A stretch of 64,000 bases of DNA from JACRLW01 sp046349595 (GTDB lineage Bacteria; Planctomycetota; UBA1135; UBA2386), in the NCBI GenBank assembly GCA_046349595.1, contig JAXMCA010000001.1, positions 2,666,001-2,730,000 on the forward strand, in the 5' to 3' direction. Numbering within the stretch: position 1 is the first letter of the stretch; the number at the start of each line of letters is the position of its first letter. Below, piece after piece: positions 43,125 to 51,201 of this stretch. The translations under genes were made by a program, and so were the position numbers. The notes under the pieces were generated by a model. It ran no database searches, had not been told where the DNA came from, and saw nothing but the letters and a program-made list of their open reading frames with translations.

Positions 43125-43718
43125 ATGAACCAGGACAAGGACAAGGACCGACGGACGACGAGCGGAGCGGTGCAGCGACGCCTGCCGACCGCCCGGGATC
43201 GGCTGTTCGATTCCACCAGCGCGCGGTCCTACGCCGTGCTGGACGGAGCGCGGGTCGAGAAGCTCGTGCGCCAGATCGCGACGCTCCGCGCGCCGTCCGC
43301 CTGCCTGTTCGCGGGCAAGCTCGAACCGAGCCGCGCACGCATCGCACCGTACCTGGTCCAGCTCGAGCGCGACGGCGCGTTCACCAACTGGTTGTTCGAG
43401 CGTGGCATCGGACGGAGCTGGGGCATCTTCATCCGCACCGACAGCGAACTCGATCCGCTGCGCAAGCACCTGCGCCGCTTCCTGTTGGTCCGCGGACCCG
43501 ACGGCAAGCAGCTCTACTTCCGCTGGTACGACCCGCGCGTGCTGCGCACCTACCTCCCCACCTGCGACGACAGCGACGTCGCGCAGCTGTTCGGGCCGAT
43601 CGACTCCTTCGGCGTCGAGAGCGACGACGCGCGCGAACTTCTGCTGTTCCACGGCGACACGGCTCCGCCGAGCGTGGAGCGCATCGCCTTCGGCGCGGCG
43701 CAGAACGCGGCGACCTGA
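43125..43718 (+). CDS. DUF4123 effector-adaptor/chaperone
   Basis: A 197-residue protein of the DUF4123 family, whose members (Tap/TEC type) load a cognate effector onto VgrG or PAAR. Visible features are SYAVLDGARVEKLV, the central LVQLERDGAFTNWLFERG, SWGIFIRTDSELDPLRKHLR and KQLYFRWYDPRVLRTYLP, the last being the strongest family mark. The ATG at 43125 lies 34 bp after vgrG. No effector gene follows on the plus strand; the next gene is convergent 19 bp away. Its client may therefore be the metallopeptidase of the opposing operon or an unlinked protein. Confidence 0.82.
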   Translation: MNQDKDKDRRTTSGAVQRRLPTARDRLFDSTSARSYAVLDGARVEKLVRQIATLRAPSACLFAGKLEPSRARIAPYLVQLERDGAFTNWLFERGIGRSWGIFIRTDSELDPLRKHLRRFLLVRGPDGKQLYFRWYDPRVLRTYLPTCDDSDVAQLFGPIDSFGVESDDARELLLFHGDTAPPSVERIAFGAAQNAAT

Positions 43719-43737
43719 GCCTCGATCGGAGCGCGGG

Positions 43738-44454
43738 TCAGGACTCCGGGAAGACCTCGCGGAGCGAACGCCCGCCGAGCAGGCGCGGACGCCAGCTTCC
43801 GAGCGCACGCAGGTCGACCGCCACCCCGCAGGTGTCGAGCGCCGTTTCCGAGGCACCCGGATAGCCATCGACCGCGAGCGAGCGATTGCCGATGCAGACG
43901 CCGTACAGCCGCGACCGCGAGCGCTCGTAGGCGAACAGCGGCGCGCCGCGCAGTCGCGAGGGCACGCGGAAGCTCAGCTCGAGCAAGGCCGGCGCCTGAT
44001 CCGCGTGTCCGATCACCTCGCGCAGGACGTTGCCGGTGAGCGCATGGTGGACGGGCACGAGGGGTCGATCACTGCGCGGCTGCTCGACCGCGACGCAGCC
44101 GTAGCTCGCGATGCGCTCCCACAACAGGGGCGCCGCCTCGACACGCGCCAGCGCGAAGGCCGGGCGCAGCTCGACGGGCACACGCGCGATCGCGAGGTCG
44201 AGCGGAGCATCCGCCGTCTCGAAGGTCGTCAGCGGGATCAGCGAAGCCTGCGACGGCGACTGCGCCATCCGCACCACGAGACCGAGGCGCGCGCCGGGAG
44301 CGAGTGGCGTCGCGACCACCGAGCGCGAGGTGAGGAGCAGTCCCGACTCGTCGACGAAGAACCCGGTGCCGAGTACGTCGACGACCTGCGCCGAACCGGG
44401 ACGGTCCGAGCCATAGCTCGCGACCGCGACCACGACGTCCTGGATCGATGCCAT
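43738..44454 (-). CDS. Trypsin-like fold protein lacking the catalytic triad
   Basis: A 238-residue protein with the layout of a chymotrypsin/HtrA-like domain: GTGFFVDESGLLLTSRSVVA, where a protease would have LTAAHVV, then DLAIARV with the expected Asp region, and SRLRGAPLFAYERSRSRLYG, where a protease would have GxSGGP. The His and Ser of the triad are therefore replaced (Ser/Arg region and Arg), so it should be inactive as a protease. There is no signal peptide, so it is cytoplasmic unless secreted by the T6SS. It is 6 bp after the TssBC-like gene, last in the five-gene cargo operon. A scaffold, immunity or effector-handling role is possible. Confidence 0.6.
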   Translation of the reverse strand: MASIQDVVVAVASYGSDRPGSAQVVDVLGTGFFVDESGLLLTSRSVVATPLAPGARLGLVVRMAQSPSQASLIPLTTFETADAPLDLAIARVPVELRPAFALARVEAAPLLWERIASYGCVAVEQPRSDRPLVPVHHALTGNVLREVIGHADQAPALLELSFRVPSRLRGAPLFAYERSRSRLYGVCIGNRSLAVDGYPGASETALDTCGVAVDLRALGSWRPRLLGGRSLREVFPES

Positions 44455-44460
44455 GTGGGA

Positions 44461-45873
44461 TCAACGCCCCGGCGCGACGAGAGGAACACCGGCGAGTGCG
44501 ACCAGCGGCCCGAGCCGCACGGCGTCGCTGCCGATCACCGAACGCAGGGCACAGAAGCCGCTCGCACGGATCGCCTCCGCGGCGCGCTCGCCGAGCACCA
44601 CCTCGGAGGGTGGCGTGAGGGTCATCTCGCCGTCGCGTTCGCGCACGTCGGCCGGGAGTTGCTCGAGCGCGAAGGTGGCGTCGAGGCGCATCGCGCGGCC
44701 GTCGCGTTCGTACGCGGTGCCGATCACGGTGGCGAGCGCGAAGGCGGCGGGTCCGAAGGGGAAGCCCTCGTGATCAGCGGCGTCCGCGATCTCCTCGAAC
44801 TCGAAGCCCTCGACCTCGCCCCCGCGACGTCCGTACGGGAGCCGGAACATCAGGCGCGGCAGGGCGAGCGCGACGTGCCGCGCCGCGGCCGACCGGCGCA
44901 GGTCGGCGAGTTGCTCGATCCCGCAATCCGGGTCCACCTCTCCCCACTCGCGCGGGTCGGGCCGGACATGGAGCGCGGACACGCCGAGCCAGCGCGGATC
45001 CGCATCGCCGAGCAGGAGCGCGCCCGACGCGCGCGCGACCTCGGCGAGGGCCGCGAGCAGGCACACGCCGTCGCGTCCGGTGAGCACGCCGTCGGCGCAG
45101 ACGATCGCGTCGAAGCGCTCGGCTCCGGGACGATCCGACGCATCGGCGATGCGAAGCGCCAGCTCGCGCGGCGCGTCCGGTCCGCAGAGATCAGTGGTCA
45201 GCTCCGCGGCCGTGACGTCGAGCAGGTGCAGCGCGATCGCGCGGTCGCTGTCGCAGCGCCGCAGCAGCATCTCGACGCCGCGCCACGCAGCCTCGGTGCG
45301 CCGCACGCAGGGATCGCGCAGGATCCGGCGCATTTGCTCGGCGATCCCGGCATCGACGCTCGCGACCAGATCCTTGGCACGCGGATCACGGGCCGGCGTG
45401 ACGTGCGGCACGACGATCTCGCGCAGCAGCGCGTCGACGATCGACGATCCGGTCCGCGAGTCCTGCCGCGTGGCCTCGAGCGAACTCGCCAGCAGATCCA
45501 CGGGCGAAGCCGACTCCGCCTTCGCGCGCGGTGGCTCCTGCGCGCCGAGTGCGCGCGCCGCATCCGCGAAGGTCGCCGGGTCGTCGAGCCGACGGCGGAG
45601 CGTGCGCAGCCCGGCGAACAGCGGGACGCTGTGGAACAGGCGATCCGGAGCGAGGTCGTCGAGTTCCTTGCAGCGCACCACGTGGCGATCGGGTGTCCCC
45701 GAAGTCGGCAGGGCGAGGGCGACGCCGAGACGGGTGAAGACCTCCTCGAAGTCGTCGCGATCGACGCCGTGGATGCGTCGGGTGCGCAGGTCGCCGGGCG
45801 AGCACTCGCCACGCGAGGCTCTTCCGCCGAAGTCGCCGAGCAGGAGGAAACGGAACCGGCCGGGGTCGCGCAT
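44461..45873 (-). CDS. TssB-TssC fusion-like sheath-domain protein
   Basis: A 470-residue protein that looks like a condensed TssB joined to TssC. The N-terminus RFRFLLLGDFGG parallels TssB PFVVGVMGDFSG. The later RRTEAAWRGVEMLLRR parallels TssC LEGSWRGLHHLV, and ALALPRLMFRLPYGRRGGEV with GFEFEEI parallels TssC TLTMPRALARLPYG. The C-terminal helix of TssC (the IARDKV region) is not recognisable. The ATG at 45873 has GGAGG upstream, though 13 nt away; a GTG at 45906 overlapping the previous stop (GTGA) is an equal alternative. It is encoded in the cargo operon, away from core tssB/tssC, and may not be a true sheath subunit. Confidence 0.72.
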   Translation of the reverse strand: MRDPGRFRFLLLGDFGGRASRGECSPGDLRTRRIHGVDRDDFEEVFTRLGVALALPTSGTPDRHVVRCKELDDLAPDRLFHSVPLFAGLRTLRRRLDDPATFADAARALGAQEPPRAKAESASPVDLLASSLEATRQDSRTGSSIVDALLREIVVPHVTPARDPRAKDLVASVDAGIAEQMRRILRDPCVRRTEAAWRGVEMLLRRCDSDRAIALHLLDVTAAELTTDLCGPDAPRELALRIADASDRPGAERFDAIVCADGVLTGRDGVCLLAALAEVARASGALLLGDADPRWLGVSALHVRPDPREWGEVDPDCGIEQLADLRRSAAARHVALALPRLMFRLPYGRRGGEVEGFEFEEIADAADHEGFPFGPAAFALATVIGTAYERDGRAMRLDATFALEQLPADVRERDGEMTLTPPSEVVLGERAAEAIRASGFCALRSVIGSDAVRLGPLVALAGVPLVAPGR

Positions 45874-45902
45874 CTGCAGGTCACCGCCTCCGCGGCGAGA
45901 GG

Positions 45903-47075
45903 TCACTTCGGCATCACGTCGAGTCGCTGCGCCGGGGAAACACGATCTCCGGCCAGCAGCCACAGGTAGCAGGGCCCCGCGCCGAGCGGTCCAGTGAGTT
46001 CCGCGAGGTCCACCTCGAATCCGACCTCGACTTCGTCGCCGACCCGGAAGGCGCCGTTGCAGGGCAGATGGAGCGCGATCGCGCGTGCCGGTGCGCGATC
46101 GAGTTCGGCGATCAGCACCGTCACCGTCACCACCGCGCGCGGCAGTTCGCGATCGTCGATCCGCCCGCGCTTGTCCTGATCCTCGAAGCGGTCGCGATCG
46201 ACGAGCATCCCTGGCCCGATCGCGACGCGCGCAGCGCCCTTGCTCCGAAGCGAAGGCGCGCCGACGGCGATCTCGCTCTGGACCACGAGCGCACAACCCG
46301 TCGAGCCGACCGCCGGCGCGTCCGCGCCACGACGGAGACTCAGGCCACCCGCGGGATTCGCCTCCGCCCGCCGCGCCGCGGCTTCGATCGCCGCGGCGAC
46401 ATCGGCCGCGACACCCTGCGACGTCGCGGGCCTGCGCGGATCGAAGCAGGTGACGGTCGTCGCGTTCGACAACCGGTCGAAGGTCAGCGCGCGCAGTGCG
46501 AAGCGACCCGGCCTGCGCTCCGCGACGCCGAGCGCGAAGGCGTCGAACCAGGTCCGTCCGACGATCTCCGCGCCCGCCGCGGCAGCGAAGCGGCTCTGGC
46601 CCGCGGGCTTCACACCTTCCTTCGGGTACTCACGCGGGCCCTGTCGCTCCAGAGCGGCCTCACCGGTCTTCGAGGGATCGAGAGGGAACGCGTTCACGAC
46701 GGCCGCCGCCCCCGAGTCGAGATCGATGCCGATCACACTGGTGTTGAGTTCCGGCGGACACAGCGCACGACGCGCCGCGCAATCGCCGCTCACCACCAGC
46801 ATCGGCAGCACGGAGCGCGCCGCGACGTCGAGCCGTGCGGGTGCACCGACCCGGACCAGACCGTCGGCGATCCTCCCGGTCGCGGACTGCAGCTGCGGTG
46901 GCAGCGGCTGTGGCATCTGCAGCCAGGCCGCATCGTCGAGCTGACGCATCTCGCGCACGATCGGATCGTCGTTCGGTTCGGCCATCGCAGTCTCGCTCGC
47001 TGTTCGTCCGGGCATCGCAACGCATCCGGCGATCGCGATCAAGCACGCGCCCCATCCGGCCCGGATGCCGGCCAC
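45903..47075 (-). CDS. Lipoprotein in the metallopeptidase operon
   Basis: A 390-residue lipoprotein starting at GTG 47075, with short signal GWGACLIAIAGC (lipobox IAGC) and no recognised domain. The mature part contains EMRQLDDAAWLQMPQPL, the pair CAARRALC, and a C-terminal beta-rich half (ARAIALHLPCNGAFRVGDEV, VGFEVDLAELTGPLGAGPCY). The latter resembles the GDxVxfxVxtdrdGYlyllnl-type DUF4384 regions only loosely. It follows the predicted metallopeptidase by 56 bp and may act in the periplasm, for example as immunity protein, but there is no direct evidence. An alternative start at an internal ATG would remove the lipobox. Confidence 0.6.
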   Translation of the reverse strand: MAGIRAGWGACLIAIAGCVAMPGRTASETAMAEPNDDPIVREMRQLDDAAWLQMPQPLPPQLQSATGRIADGLVRVGAPARLDVAARSVLPMLVVSGDCAARRALCPPELNTSVIGIDLDSGAAAVVNAFPLDPSKTGEAALERQGPREYPKEGVKPAGQSRFAAAAGAEIVGRTWFDAFALGVAERRPGRFALRALTFDRLSNATTVTCFDPRRPATSQGVAADVAAAIEAAARRAEANPAGGLSLRRGADAPAVGSTGCALVVQSEIAVGAPSLRSKGAARVAIGPGMLVDRDRFEDQDKRGRIDDRELPRAVVTVTVLIAELDRAPARAIALHLPCNGAFRVGDEVEVGFEVDLAELTGPLGAGPCYLWLLAGDRVSPAQRLDVMPK

Positions 47076-47131
47076 CTGGAGACCAACCCGTCGGCCCCCA
47101 AGAAGCTCACCGCGGCGGTCGTCGGCCGAGC

Positions 47132-49003
47132 TCACGACGCGAACGCGGACATGTCGCGCGCCTTGAGCATCGCCGCGCAGTGCGCGCAGAACTCGCGCTT
47201 CCCGGCGTTGCCGATGCCGAACATGATGCAGGTGCCACCGCTGTAGGAACCGGAGGCGTTGCCCTGGGCGTCGAGCTGCCCCGCGGTCGCCGGGTTGAGC
47301 TGCGGCGATTCCGAGGCGTTCGCGGTGAAGGTCGCGCCCTCGGCGCAGTGCGTGCCGCTGCCGCCACGGCGCTGGTACATCTTCGGATGCAGCGGAAGGC
47401 CGAGATTGTTGTCCGCCTTGGGAGGCGTCTGCCCGAACAGGTGGCCGATCTCGTGGTTGACCACGTCGTTCAGGTCGTCGGCGTTCATGTTCAGGATGAC
47501 GACCGTGTGGAAGGGCTTCTCGGCCCAGCCGAGGTAGGTGCCGTGCGCCGCCGACAACGTGAACTTCACCGCGATGGCGTTGGTGGCATCGACGGTCGGT
47601 TTCTGCGGCGGACCACCGCAGGGGCAGCTCGCCCCGTCGCAGAATCCGTTCGGACGCTTCACGATCACCTCGCGGCTCTCGCCGCGCGCCTTGTCGATGC
47701 GGATCTCGTCGGCCTGCAGCGTGCCCTGGTGGGTGACGCTCATGCTCCCGCTCACGGTGTCGACCGTCGCCTGGATCCACTGGCCGCTGACGATCATCTT
47801 CTCACCGGCCTTGAGCGGTGGATCGAAGATGCCGACCTTCCAGTTGGCCTGACCGGTGACGGTCATCTTCACCTTGCGCTCGGCGGGGTTGTCGCCGGGC
47901 TCGAAGAGCGCCATCGCCTCGTCGGTGACCACCGCCTTCTTGCTGCCGTCGGTGTAGCTGACCGCCGCATCCCACTGCCAGTCGCAGAGGATGATGTGCG
48001 ACTTCGGCTTGCGGTCCTTGGTCGGGTCGACGAACAACTTCGCGTAGGTGCCGATGTTGTGCGTGCCGATGCAGAGCTTCTTGGCGTCGCCCGTGCCGGG
48101 CTTGAACTGCCAGGCGGGACGGAAGTCGGCGGTGTAGACCGCGGGATCGAACTGCTTCTCGTCGACCTCTTCGGAGGCGAGGAAGACCTTGTCGAAGGAG
48201 GCGGCGAGCTTGGCGCGGCTCGGCAGCGTGGCGCCCTTCGGATAGCTGAGCTGGTACCAGTGCTTGCGCCAGACGACGAACTCGTCGGACTTCAGGGCAC
48301 GCGACGCCTTCGCGGTCACGTCCTCGCTCAGGGCCGCGAGCACCTTCACCGTGTTGCCGCCGAACCAGCCCAGCGTCAGCGTCGCCTTGGCGACGCCGTT
48401 CTCGTCGGTCTCGGACTTGGTCGTGACGATCGACCGGTGGTCCTTCGCGTTGATGACCTTGTCGAGGTACTTGCCGTTGTCCTTGCCGAACTCGAGGTCC
48501 CACCAGACGGTGACCCCCGCCTCCTTCTTCTTCAGGTGCGCGGTGACCTCGAACTCGGCACCCCAGGTCGCGTCGTCGTCCTTCTTCACCAGGTTGACGA
48601 ACTGCCGGTGGCTCTTGCCGCTGTTGGGGCGCACCTCGACGAGCTCGTGCGGCACGAGTTCGATCTTCGCGTCCTTGCTCTCACCGGCGCCGACGGTGAC
48701 GCGCACGCCCTTCTCGAAGGAGTAGCCCGAGCCCTTGGCGGGTCGCGCACTCACCTCGTAGGTGCCGGGCTCGAGGCCGCCGAACTCCACCGGCTTGTCG
48801 GGGACCGCCGCGCCGGAGCGCTCCGCCTGGCCTTCGAGATAGACGTCGCTGAAGAAGTTGTCGCCCTTCGCGCCGTCCTTGCGGACCACGGTGACGACGA
48901 TCTTCGCCAGCTTGCAGGGTTGCGCCGCGCCGCCCTTCTTGGCGCCCTTGTCGTTCTTCTTCGCGCCCTTGTCGGCCGCGGCAAGTCCACCACCGTTGGT
49001 CAT
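47132..49003 (-). CDS. Predicted zinc metallopeptidase, candidate T6SS effector
   Basis: A 623-residue protein with no signal peptide. The N-terminal about 30 residues are Lys/Gly-rich. Residues about 30-110 form a beta-rich region with FGGLEPGTYEVSA, like a carboxypeptidase-regulatory domain, and further beta domains follow. A gluzincin-like HEIGH lies at 517-521 in DVVNHEIGHLFGQ. The tail has GGTCIMFGIGNAGKREFCAH and CxxC-type cysteines (FCAHC), probably a second metal site. Cytoplasmic synthesis without a Sec signal, position beside PAAR and VgrG genes, and coupling to a small adaptor-like gene all suggest T6SS delivery. GAGAGGAA precedes the ATG. Protease activity is inferred from the motif alone. 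Confidence 0.72.
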   Translation of the reverse strand: MTNGGGLAAADKGAKKNDKGAKKGGAAQPCKLAKIVVTVVRKDGAKGDNFFSDVYLEGQAERSGAAVPDKPVEFGGLEPGTYEVSARPAKGSGYSFEKGVRVTVGAGESKDAKIELVPHELVEVRPNSGKSHRQFVNLVKKDDDATWGAEFEVTAHLKKKEAGVTVWWDLEFGKDNGKYLDKVINAKDHRSIVTTKSETDENGVAKATLTLGWFGGNTVKVLAALSEDVTAKASRALKSDEFVVWRKHWYQLSYPKGATLPSRAKLAASFDKVFLASEEVDEKQFDPAVYTADFRPAWQFKPGTGDAKKLCIGTHNIGTYAKLFVDPTKDRKPKSHIILCDWQWDAAVSYTDGSKKAVVTDEAMALFEPGDNPAERKVKMTVTGQANWKVGIFDPPLKAGEKMIVSGQWIQATVDTVSGSMSVTHQGTLQADEIRIDKARGESREVIVKRPNGFCDGASCPCGGPPQKPTVDATNAIAVKFTLSAAHGTYLGWAEKPFHTVVILNMNADDLNDVVNHEIGHLFGQTPPKADNNLGLPLHPKMYQRRGGSGTHCAEGATFTANASESPQLNPATAGQLDAQGNASGSYSGGTCIMFGIGNAGKREFCAHCAAMLKARDMSAFAS

Positions 49004-49353
49004 GCGTTCCTCTCCGTGGCACCCAGCGCCCGGCGCGTGGCCTCGTCCATGCGATCGCGCGGCGCGCGCTCCCTGTCGCCAAGCAGCGGGGCGGCCCAGG
49101 GTTGCGTGGCCAGAAAGTCCGGGCCCAGGGCGCAGGTCAAGTTCAGGTAGCGCAGCACGTCGAACTCGTCGTCGATGCCGAGTTCGTCGCAACGTCGGCT
49201 GGCCTGTTCGACCATCGCGCGCACGCCCGCATCGCCCAACTCCGCGGCAACTGCCGGCCAGTACTGCCGCACGTGACGTTCCGCATCGGCGAGGAAGCGC
49301 TCGAGCTGCGCCTTGGCGAGGACCTCGTACTGCTCGGGACGGATCTTCAGCAT
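49000..49353 (-). CDS. Small T6SS cargo-associated protein
   Basis: A 117-residue helical protein. The opening KIRPEQYEVLAKAQLERFLA, central CDELGIDDEFDVLRYLNLTC and LGPDFLATQPWAAPLLGD, and terminal RMDEATRRALG match a short family I have seen beside VgrG, PAAR and effector genes in other Gram-negative bacteria. Its function is unknown; a chaperone or adaptor role is inferred. Its stop overlaps the metallopeptidase start as ATGA, so the two proteins are made together. The ATG at 49353 heads the five-gene minus-strand operon. Confidence 0.72.
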   Translation of the reverse strand: MLKIRPEQYEVLAKAQLERFLADAERHVRQYWPAVAAELGDAGVRAMVEQASRRCDELGIDDEFDVLRYLNLTCALGPDFLATQPWAAPLLGDRERAPRDRMDEATRRALGATERNA

Positions 49354-49531
49354 GGACTCGCGGGGTCGTTCGACCGGATCGCGACGGATGCTAGCAAGGC
49401 CCCTCGATCCGAAGGACGGTTAATCGTCGGGTGACGCGGCGATCGAGGATGTCGCGGACTCCGGCAGACAAGGCGGCCCGGACCGCTACCATCCCGCCCA
49501 CCGAACCGGACCCGCACAGGAGACTCCCCTC

Positions 49532-49921
49532 ATGCCTTTCCAGGTCGTTGCCGGTGCCATGACGAGTTGCAGCTTCGGCATGGCGCCCTCGACGCTGATG
49601 GTGCTGCCGCAGAACCGCACCCTCGCGGGCGGCATGCCCGCGGCGAACATCATGGACAACAAGCCGATCGTGAACGTGCTTCCGTTCGGCATGTGCCAGA
49701 GCCTCGCCAACCCCACGGTGGCCGCGGCGACGGCCGCGGCGCTCGGCGTGCTGACGCCGATGCCCTGCGTCCCGGTGATCCCCGCACCCTGGGTTCCCGG
49801 TGCACCCACCGTGATGGTCGGTGGCATGCCGGCGCTCGACAACACCAGCAAGTGCATGTGCGCGTGGGCCGGCGTGATCCAGATCACCAACGCCGGTCAG
49901 ACCACGACGCAGATCCCGTGA
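49532..49921 (+). CDS. PAAR-like tip protein (DUF4280)
   Basis: A 129-residue DUF4280 protein, a PAAR-like family that caps the VgrG trimer. Its marks are VVAGAMTSCSFGMAPSTLMV, ANIMDNKPIVNVLPFGMCQS, AAALGVLTPMPCVPVIPAPW, PTVMVGGMPALDN and KCMCAW. Four cysteines could bind a metal at the tip. No toxin domain is fused. It diverges from the effector operon across 178 bp, so the two are probably co-regulated, and it converges on the Clp_N gene with a 15-bp gap. Confidence 0.88.
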   Translation: MPFQVVAGAMTSCSFGMAPSTLMVLPQNRTLAGGMPAANIMDNKPIVNVLPFGMCQSLANPTVAAATAAALGVLTPMPCVPVIPAPWVPGAPTVMVGGMPALDNTSKCMCAWAGVIQITNAGQTTTQIP

Positions 49922-49936
49922 TGCCCGCCGCGTGAC

Positions 49937-51085
49937 TCAGTCGCGCGATGTGGCCGGGTCCTGCTCGCCGTCGAGCACGGTGCGCACGTCCTCGACGACG
50001 ATCACACCGCCGTGCGGAACGATGTCGATGCGTGCACCGCGCAGGGAGACGGCCAGTCCGCAACGCACCGTGGTCTCCATGAAGCACGCCAGTGCTTCCG
50101 TCTCGCTGCGCCGCGCGTCGGCGCGGTTGCTCTCGTTCTCGAGCGCCGAGCGCTCGATCGCGGCCTCGGCCGTGCGCTGTGCGACCCGGCTCCTGGTGCG
50201 CGCCTCCTCGGCCATCGCCGCGTCGAGCGCGGCCTTCTCGTAGGCACCGACCGCCGCCCCCTCGATGCGCTTGCGCAGCAGCTTGCGCGCGTCGTCGACG
50301 CGCTCGGCGAGGCCGTAGCGCTCCGCGAGGCTCGAGGCGGTACGCAGCAGGCGCTTGAAGTTGCGACCCGGACGGGTCCGCCAGTCACGGCGGGTGACAG
50401 CGAAGATCTGTGCCGAGAGGGCGCGCCAGACGTCGCGCAACGCCCTCCCCACCACATCCGGCGCCGGGGCCACGCAGTCCTGCACCTCGAAGCGGAGCTC
50501 GAGGCCGCAGCCGCCACAGTCACGCGTCAGGTCTCCGAGCGCACGCACGGCGGTGGCGATCTGCGCGCCGGTCAGGTCGGGGTGGAACGCGATCTCGAGG
50601 TCCGGACGGCGCTGCGCCGGCTCGAGCACGTAGTCCCCGGCGTCCGTCCCGCAGGCGAGCGTGACGTCGAGCGAGGCGAGGAACTCGTCGAACTCGCCGT
50701 CCGCAGCCCGCAGCGCCAGCTCGGTGATGGCGGTGGTCGCCGGATCGGTGGTGATCGCCGCACGGAGCAGGTGGACGAGATCCACCTCCGGACCGGCCGC
50801 CTGCTGCGCGGAGGCGAGCGCGGTCAGCACCGTGGCGGAGTACGGCAGGGGCATCGTCGAGTCCGCGGCCTCGCTCCCGTGCACGCGCAGCAGGACCTGG
50901 GCGCGGAAGCGCTCGATGTCGATGCCCACGGCGGCGAAGGGCTGTGCCGAGCCGGCCTCGGCCAGCACGTCGACCACGCCGAGCAACAGGTGCGGCACCG
51001 ACAGCTCGGCGTCGTGGAGACGTCCCGCGTGCCAACGCGCACGGGACACGGCACGCCTTGCGGCGGTCGAGAACGAGTCGAACAA
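49937..51085 (-). CDS. Clp_N-domain protein without AAA+ module
   Basis: A 382-residue protein whose N-terminal about 150 residues resemble a Clp N-terminal repeat domain (FDSFSTAARRAVSRARWHAG, ELSVPHLLLGVVDVLAEAG, VDLVHLLRAAITTDP). No Walker motif occurs anywhere. The middle has CGGCGLELRFEVQDC, and a long charged helix runs at about 280-340 (AYEKAALDAAMAEEARTRSR). The C-terminus is a beta-rich stretch. Beside T6SS cargo genes, a substrate-binding N-domain detached from its ATPase could serve as a ClpV decoy or adaptor, but this is inference; a role in general proteolysis is equally open. Confidence 0.65.
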   Translation of the reverse strand: MFDSFSTAARRAVSRARWHAGRLHDAELSVPHLLLGVVDVLAEAGSAQPFAAVGIDIERFRAQVLLRVHGSEAADSTMPLPYSATVLTALASAQQAAGPEVDLVHLLRAAITTDPATTAITELALRAADGEFDEFLASLDVTLACGTDAGDYVLEPAQRRPDLEIAFHPDLTGAQIATAVRALGDLTRDCGGCGLELRFEVQDCVAPAPDVVGRALRDVWRALSAQIFAVTRRDWRTRPGRNFKRLLRTASSLAERYGLAERVDDARKLLRKRIEGAAVGAYEKAALDAAMAEEARTRSRVAQRTAEAAIERSALENESNRADARRSETEALACFMETTVRCGLAVSLRGARIDIVPHGGVIVVEDVRTVLDGEQDPATSRD

Positions 51086-51201
51086 GATCCTCTGCCTTCG
51101 CGGCGAATGCCGCCGGGTCGCTCATCGACCGCGGTGACCGGCGGACTGGAGCCCGGCACGCCCCGCGACGACCCGTCCCCGCACCGGCATGATCCCGACC
51201 G

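Noticed and set aside
43738..44454. Active HtrA-like protease
   Set aside because: The positions of the catalytic His and Ser are occupied by other residues.
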